From assembly GCF_000422085.1 (NCBI RefSeq), contig NC_021741.1:2232001-2296000 (forward strand): DNA of 64,000 nt, in the 5' to 3' direction. This DNA is from Serratia liquefaciens ATCC 27592 (GTDB taxonomy: Bacteria > Pseudomonadota > Gammaproteobacteria > Enterobacterales > Enterobacteriaceae). Of this stretch, positions 59,982-64,000 are shown one piece after another. The notes under the pieces are model-generated. The model saw only the letters and a list, made by a program, of their open reading frames with translations. It searched no databases and was not told where the DNA came from. How positions within the stretch are numbered: position 1 is the first letter of the stretch; each line of letters begins with the position of its first letter. A program made the position numbers and the translations under genes.

Positions 59982-60221
59982 GTGCCGCAGCAGCTTGAGT
60001 TTTTTGACATCCCCAGCCCGTGCCGAGGTATCTGCCAGGCCGATGACCGAGGCTTTTGCCGTGGCTGCCTGCGCAGCCGCGAAGAACGCTTTGGCTGGAT
60101 GCAAATGAGCGATGCGCAAAAAAGGGATGTGCTGCGCCTGTGTCACCAACGCTTCCTGCGCCTTCAGCGAGCCAATAAACAGCCCGATGAGCCGCAACCC
60201 GAACAGCCGTCGCTATTTTGA
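59982..60221 (+). CDS. ydhL: YdhL, DUF1289 protein
   Basis: 79-residue protein from a GTG start with AGGAGGA upstream. Four cysteines in SPCRGICQADDRGFCRGCLRSREE define the DUF1289 pattern and may bind a metal. Function is unknown. It follows the LysR gene by 21 bases and precedes ydhF, as near ydhF in E. coli. Confidence 0.88.
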   Translation: MPQQLEFFDIPSPCRGICQADDRGFCRGCLRSREERFGWMQMSDAQKRDVLRLCHQRFLRLQRANKQPDEPQPEQPSLF

Positions 60222-60320
60222 CCGGTACCCGATCCGCCGCACGTTAGCGCGGCTTTCCCCTTTCCACGTCGTTACCCGCTTGTGTATGCTGGCATCAAAC
60301 ACTGTCATGAGGTTTCAATA

Positions 60321-61217
60321 ATGGAAAACCGTATTCAACTCGCGCCGCAGGGGCCTGAATTTTCCCGCATGATTTGCGGATACTGGCGTTTGATGGAGTG
60401 GGGCATGTCGCCGCAACAGCTGTTGGCGTTCATTGAACAGCATATCGAGCTGGGCGTGACCACTGCCGATCACGCGGATATTTACGGCGGTTATGCCTGC
60501 GAACAGGCTTTTGGCGAAGCGATGCGGCTGAAGCCGTCATTGCGCCAGTCGATGGAGTTGGTGTCCAAATGCGGTATCGCCACTACAGCCAAACCGGGCA
60601 ACGCCATCGGCCATTACATCACCGACCGCGAGCATATCGTTTATAGCGCGGAACGTTCGTTGGCGCATCTGCATACCGACTATCTTGACCTGTTGCTGAT
60701 CCACCGTCCGGATCCGCTGATGGATGCCGATGAGGTCGCCGAGGCCTTTGTGTCTCTGCACCAAAGTGGCAAAGTGCGTCACTTCGGCGTTTCCAACTTC
60801 ACACCGGCGCAATTTACGTTGCTGCAATCGCGGCTGCCATTCTCGCTGGTGACCAATCAACTGGAGATTTCACCGATTCATCAGCCGAGTATCCTGGATG
60901 GATCGCTGGATCAGTGCCAGCAATTACGCATCAAGCCGATGGCCTGGTCTTGTCTGGGGGGCGGCCGCCTGTTCAGCGACGCCGAGTTCCAGCCGCTGCG
61001 TGATGAGTTGCAGGCGGTGGCGCAGGAAATAGGGGCCGAGACTATCGAGCAGGTGGTGTACGCCTGGGTGATGCGTCTGCCGTCGGCACCGTTGCCGATT
61101 ATCGGCTCAGGCAAGATTGAACGCGTGCGTTCTGCATTGAAGGCGCAGCAATTGACGCTGGATCGTCAACAGTGGTTCCGCATCCGCAAAGCGGCGCTGG
61201 GTTACGACGTACCTTAA
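60321..61217 (+). CDS. ydhF: YdhF, aldo/keto reductase family protein
   Basis: 298 residues, equal to E. coli YdhF; the start at 60321 (MENRIQLAPQGPEFSRMICG) is chosen over the ATG at 60282. An NADPH-dependent TIM-barrel oxidoreductase with the DHADIYGGY tetrad region near 49, a lysine in VSKCGIA near 80 and HRPDPLMDADEV near 125. Substrate unknown. A terminator follows, then lipA on the opposite strand. Confidence 0.93.
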   Translation: MENRIQLAPQGPEFSRMICGYWRLMEWGMSPQQLLAFIEQHIELGVTTADHADIYGGYACEQAFGEAMRLKPSLRQSMELVSKCGIATTAKPGNAIGHYITDREHIVYSAERSLAHLHTDYLDLLLIHRPDPLMDADEVAEAFVSLHQSGKVRHFGVSNFTPAQFTLLQSRLPFSLVTNQLEISPIHQPSILDGSLDQCQQLRIKPMAWSCLGGGRLFSDAEFQPLRDELQAVAQEIGAETIEQVVYAWVMRLPSAPLPIIGSGKIERVRSALKAQQLTLDRQQWFRIRKAALGYDVP

Positions 61218-61227
61218 GCGGCACAAT

Positions 61228-61256
61228 AAAACGGGCAGCCTCGGCCGCCCGTTTTT
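61228..61256. terminator. intrinsic terminator between ydhF and lipA
   Basis: AAACGGGC (61228-61235) pairs with GCCCGTTT (61247-61254), then Ts. It serves the convergent ydhF and possibly lipA. Confidence 0.88.
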
Positions 61257-61275
61257 AACGTTAATGTCCCGGTGT

Positions 61276-63123
61276 TCAGGCCAGTACCACCTGGCCGTCC
61301 GACAGGCTATCGAACCCGACCCCGACTAAAGTGACCGTATTGCCGCCAAAATTAAACACCAGATTGTCGTTCACCTCGGAAGCAAAATCACGGAAATTAC
61401 CGCCCGTACTGCTGCCGTCGGTACCGATAAATACCAGCTTGTCTCGGGCCTGATAGCCGTAAATCAGATCCTGACCGAAGTCGCCGCTGAACAGGAAGGT
61501 ATTGTTGCCGCCCTGGCTGTGCATAACGTCGTTACCCGCGCCTCCGACGAACACGTCATTGCCTTTGCCGCCAAACAGCTGGTCATTTCCCTCCAGACCG
61601 AATAGCCAGGAGCCGGAATCCTTGGCGGTCAGAACGTCATCGGTCGCGGTACCGTTCGCCGAACTGGCGTAGGCGGTCAACCCCTTGGTGGAAAGTAATC
61701 CGTTGTCGGTCACCTGATGATCAACCTCTTTGGTGAAAATCAGCAGTGACGACTCTTTGCTTTTCAGCGTGCCAATCGAGTTAGCCAGAGTGATGCCACC
61801 GTCAGCATCGCGCAAATAGAGCGTATTGCCGTCGTACGCGACATCGGTATTTTTCAATGCATGTTGCAAATCCAGGGTGTTATGGCCTTCACCGCCGGAA
61901 ATAATATTAAAACCCCCATCGTCACGGAAGGTGTCATTGCCGGCGCGGCCCTCGAGATAATCATTTCCCGCGCCGCCCTTGATAAGGTCATTGCCGTCAC
62001 TGCCGACAATAAAGGTTGGGCCGCTGTGTTGCTCGGCGTTACGGTTGAGGTCTTCCACCCAGGTATTGCCGCGGGTAACGTCAGAAAGATTGGAGACAAT
62101 CACCGTCGAATCTTTGCTGGTCAGCGAGTAGAACTCTGAATTCAATACGCGCATCAATCCGTCCTGATAAAAGAACGGCAGGTGAGATAACCAGGTTGGC
62201 ACATTGAGGATAGAGAAGGGCAGAATATTCCAGGCGGTGGAGGCATAGTGGTCGTTGAAATTAACGATGTTATTGGTAGCGGACTCTTGTGGTGCGTCAT
62301 GCACGCCCAGCGTTGCCGAAGTGCGCGTCGTGCCATCCAACGCGCGGAATACCGGATCGTTTTCGTAGCCGATATTAATGACTTTATCGCCGGTTTCGTA
62401 TTGGGTAGGAGAAGCGAAGGCGATATAGTTGGACTGCGCATAGAAGCCACCCCAATTGCCGTCGCTGAGCGCCGCCATGCTGTTTACCGCCAAGCCGCCG
62501 AGGCTGTGACCACTGATGGTAATGTCATCCCCACTCAGCCCGTGAGACTGGGCGAACTTGGCCACATCCCCCAGCAGGGTGCCGAAGGCTTTCAGGCTGT
62601 AATTATCGGCATAACCACTGGGGCCGAAACCGGCCAGCAGGTCATTGACCAGATCGCCGATGGTATCGGTGATTAACGATTCACGCGGGCCGCTGGTGCC
62701 GCGAAAAGCAATGCCGATGCCGGTGAGATTACCCTCGCTGTCGTATTTTCCCAGTACTTCGGCCTGTGCAGTGGTATAGCCCAGAGTTTCACCGTAATAG
62801 GTGCCACGAGCGTCCGTTTTGCCCTGATAGCCTAATTGATCTGCGCTAATCAATGACCAGCCGGCGTTATTTACCGCCGCCAGCGCCGCCTTTTCCGAGT
62901 CAGGGTTCCAGGGAATACCGGGTAATCCCCCCTGTGATTGAGTACTGCCTATCAACGCGGTGACCAGGGTTAAGGGCAGGCCCAGCCCGAAGCCGGTATT
63001 ATGATAGCCTTCATCAAAACCATTATCGATATTGTGATAGGCGTAGGTAGAAATTGCCATGGCATCGGTAAATAACGCTTTGGACTTCGCCTCATCGAGG
63101 CCTTGATAATTAAAGATTCCCAT
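61276..63123 (-). CDS. lipA: LipA, family I.3 RTX lipase secreted by a type I system
   Basis: Extracellular triacylglycerol lipase of 615 residues. The alpha/beta-hydrolase part (about 1-320) has Ser207 in GHSLGG, Asp256 in YENDPVF and His314 in LSHLPF as the likely triad. Glycine-rich calcium-binding RTX repeats occur near residues 375-415 (GGAGNDYLEGRAGNDTF) and 505-540 (GGKGNDVFVGGAGNDVM). No signal peptide and no cysteine are present and the C-terminus is VVLA, all typical of ABC-exported (LipBCD) proteins. No exporter gene is in the window. The gene separates ydhF from sodC, which adjoin in E. coli. Confidence 0.95.
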   Translation of the reverse strand: MGIFNYQGLDEAKSKALFTDAMAISTYAYHNIDNGFDEGYHNTGFGLGLPLTLVTALIGSTQSQGGLPGIPWNPDSEKAALAAVNNAGWSLISADQLGYQGKTDARGTYYGETLGYTTAQAEVLGKYDSEGNLTGIGIAFRGTSGPRESLITDTIGDLVNDLLAGFGPSGYADNYSLKAFGTLLGDVAKFAQSHGLSGDDITISGHSLGGLAVNSMAALSDGNWGGFYAQSNYIAFASPTQYETGDKVINIGYENDPVFRALDGTTRTSATLGVHDAPQESATNNIVNFNDHYASTAWNILPFSILNVPTWLSHLPFFYQDGLMRVLNSEFYSLTSKDSTVIVSNLSDVTRGNTWVEDLNRNAEQHSGPTFIVGSDGNDLIKGGAGNDYLEGRAGNDTFRDDGGFNIISGGEGHNTLDLQHALKNTDVAYDGNTLYLRDADGGITLANSIGTLKSKESSLLIFTKEVDHQVTDNGLLSTKGLTAYASSANGTATDDVLTAKDSGSWLFGLEGNDQLFGGKGNDVFVGGAGNDVMHSQGGNNTFLFSGDFGQDLIYGYQARDKLVFIGTDGSSTGGNFRDFASEVNDNLVFNFGGNTVTLVGVGFDSLSDGQVVLA

Positions 63124-63363
63124 ATCAGTTCCTTATGAATTAGCTGCGTTGCCGGGTTAATCTTTGAATAGCTATTGCAGCGAGTCGCAATGAAATGAGT
63201 ATGCCGCACGGCGTCTGGTCGGAGGACCGACATCGGTAGAATTATTATTAGTAGTAATTATTAAGAATGCGAATTTGATCGCCAAAATTGTGCGTGTTTT
63301 GTGCGGTGACGCGGCAGCTTCCCCTATACTGAACACTCACAGAGACTTCAAGGAGATTGATTG

Positions 63364-63888
63364 ATGAAACACTATTGGTATGCGGCCTTTGGTTTGATGG
63401 CCTGCGGCGTTGCTCAGGCGGCGACGGTGGATGTTGACATGAATCTGGTGACCGGACAGGGAATTGGTCAGGATATTGGCAAGGTGACGATCAGCGAAAC
63501 GCCTTATGGTTTGTTGTTTACGCCACAGCTCAAAGCCTTGCCGGCCGGCGTGCACGGTTTTCACGTTCATGAGAAGGGCAGTTGCGAACCGGGAATGAAG
63601 GACGGCAAGGCCGTCGCGGCGTTGGCGGCCGGCGGACATCTTGATCCACAAAAAACCGGTAAGCACCTTGGGCCATACGCCGACGGTCATTTGGGGGACT
63701 TGCCGGCCATTTACGTGACCGACGACGGCATGGCCAGCTACCCGGTGCTGGCGCCTCGGCTGAAAAAAATCAGCGAAATCAGCGGCAAGGCACTGATGGT
63801 GCACGCTGGTGGTGATAATCACTCCGATCATCCCAAACCGCTGGGTGGCGGAGGCGAACGCTTCGCCTGCGGCGTGATTAAGTCATAA
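63364..63888 (+). CDS. sodC: SodC, periplasmic Cu/Zn superoxide dismutase
   Basis: 174 residues. The signal peptide ends GVAQA near residue 20. Metal-site motifs are [11 protein letters not shown] (Cu ligands), GGHLDPQNTG-like [12 protein letters not shown], and the late [24 protein letters not shown] closes the disulfide. A TTG at 63361 is in frame but the ATG at 63364 is the likely start; AAGGAG lies before it. Confidence 0.95.
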   Translation: MKHYWYAAFGLMACGVAQAATVDVDMNLVTGQGIGQDIGKVTISETPYGLLFTPQLKALPAGVHGFHVHEKGSCEPGMKDGKAVAALAAGGHLDPQKTGKHLGPYADGHLGDLPAIYVTDDGMASYPVLAPRLKKISEISGKALMVHAGGDNHSDHPKPLGGGGERFACGVIKS

Positions 63889-63894
63889 CAACGG

Positions 63895-64000
63895 TTAGCG
63901 GGCGGTGGATGTCGTCGCTGCGCTATCAACAGGGACAATCGCCTGCTGTAGCTGCTGCAACGAACAATAAAGCCGCCAAATTAAGCCTGCCAGATCGCGC
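63895..64000 (-). CDS. C-terminal end of a likely YdhK (FUSC) membrane protein, cut by the window edge
   Basis: The minus strand is open from the window edge to a TAA at 63897-63895, coding about 35 residues (RDLAGLIWRLYCSLQQLQQA near the start). In E. coli sodC converges with ydhK, an FUSC-family efflux-like protein, so position suggests ydhK. The fragment is too short to confirm by sequence. Confidence 0.45.
   Translation of the reverse strand, partial: RDLAGLIWRLYCSLQQLQQAIVPVDSAATTSTAR

Overview
The window looks like chromosomal DNA of Serratia (family Yersiniaceae). Gene content and order match the E. coli btuCED-nlpC-selO-aroH-ppsA, suf-lpp-pykF and cfa-purR-sodB-nem segments. Three differences fit Serratia: a complete haem-uptake operon, the arn operon, and a family I.3 RTX lipase of the S. 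marcescens LipA type (Ser207/Asp256/His314). I cannot fix the species. There is no phage, plasmid, insertion sequence or CRISPR array. This is a core region with several insertions relative to E. coli. Comparisons with E. coli are from memory, not from a search.

Layout. 1-9.5 kb: end of btuE and btuD, then arnBCADTEF for L-Ara4N addition to lipid A, then nlpC; in E. coli btuD and nlpC are adjacent. 9.6-13.6 kb: lplA, ydiV, an unnamed 39-residue membrane protein and selO. 13.6-19.8 kb: hemP-hmuRSTUV on the minus strand behind a Fur box. 19.8-25.4 kb: a second glutathione peroxidase, aroH, and the divergent pair ppsR/ppsA with a Cra site. 25.5-31.2 kb: the sRNA gene rprA with an RcsB box, ydiK, ydiJ, menI and an unrecognised gene with its own Fur box. 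31.6-37.4 kb: sufABCDSE behind a Fur-type dyad. 37.6-41.5 kb: ldtE, lpp, pykF and a cupin gene. 41.6-41.9 kb: three tandem tRNA-Val(GAC) genes. 42-50 kb: mdtK, ribE (riboflavin synthase), an I78-type inhibitor lipoprotein, cfa, punC/punR, purR, ynhF and sodB. 50.7-58.2 kb: mepH, grxD, rnt, gloA, idi, nemA, nemR and eptA. 58.2-64 kb: a divergent oxidoreductase/LysR pair, ydhL, ydhF, lipA, sodC and the end of a likely ydhK.

Functional themes. (1) Envelope charge: arn and eptA both add cationic groups to lipid A, and both carry a PmrA-type box with the same spacing to a -10 element. (2) Iron and redox: three Fur-type sites control haem uptake, an unknown gene and Suf Fe-S assembly; sodB, sodC, grxD, two peroxidases and nemRA deal with oxidants and electrophiles. 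(3) Carbon flux: Cra-type sites lie before ppsA (activation geometry) and pykF. (4) Envelope stress: rprA with its RcsB box, lpp, ldtE, nlpC and mepH.

The items most worth a second look are rprA, the paired PmrA boxes, the Fur-boxed unknown gene at 30768-31172, the 39-residue membrane protein at 11940-12059, and the haem operon at the site where E. coli keeps only ydiE. I found no clearly novel multi-gene system.
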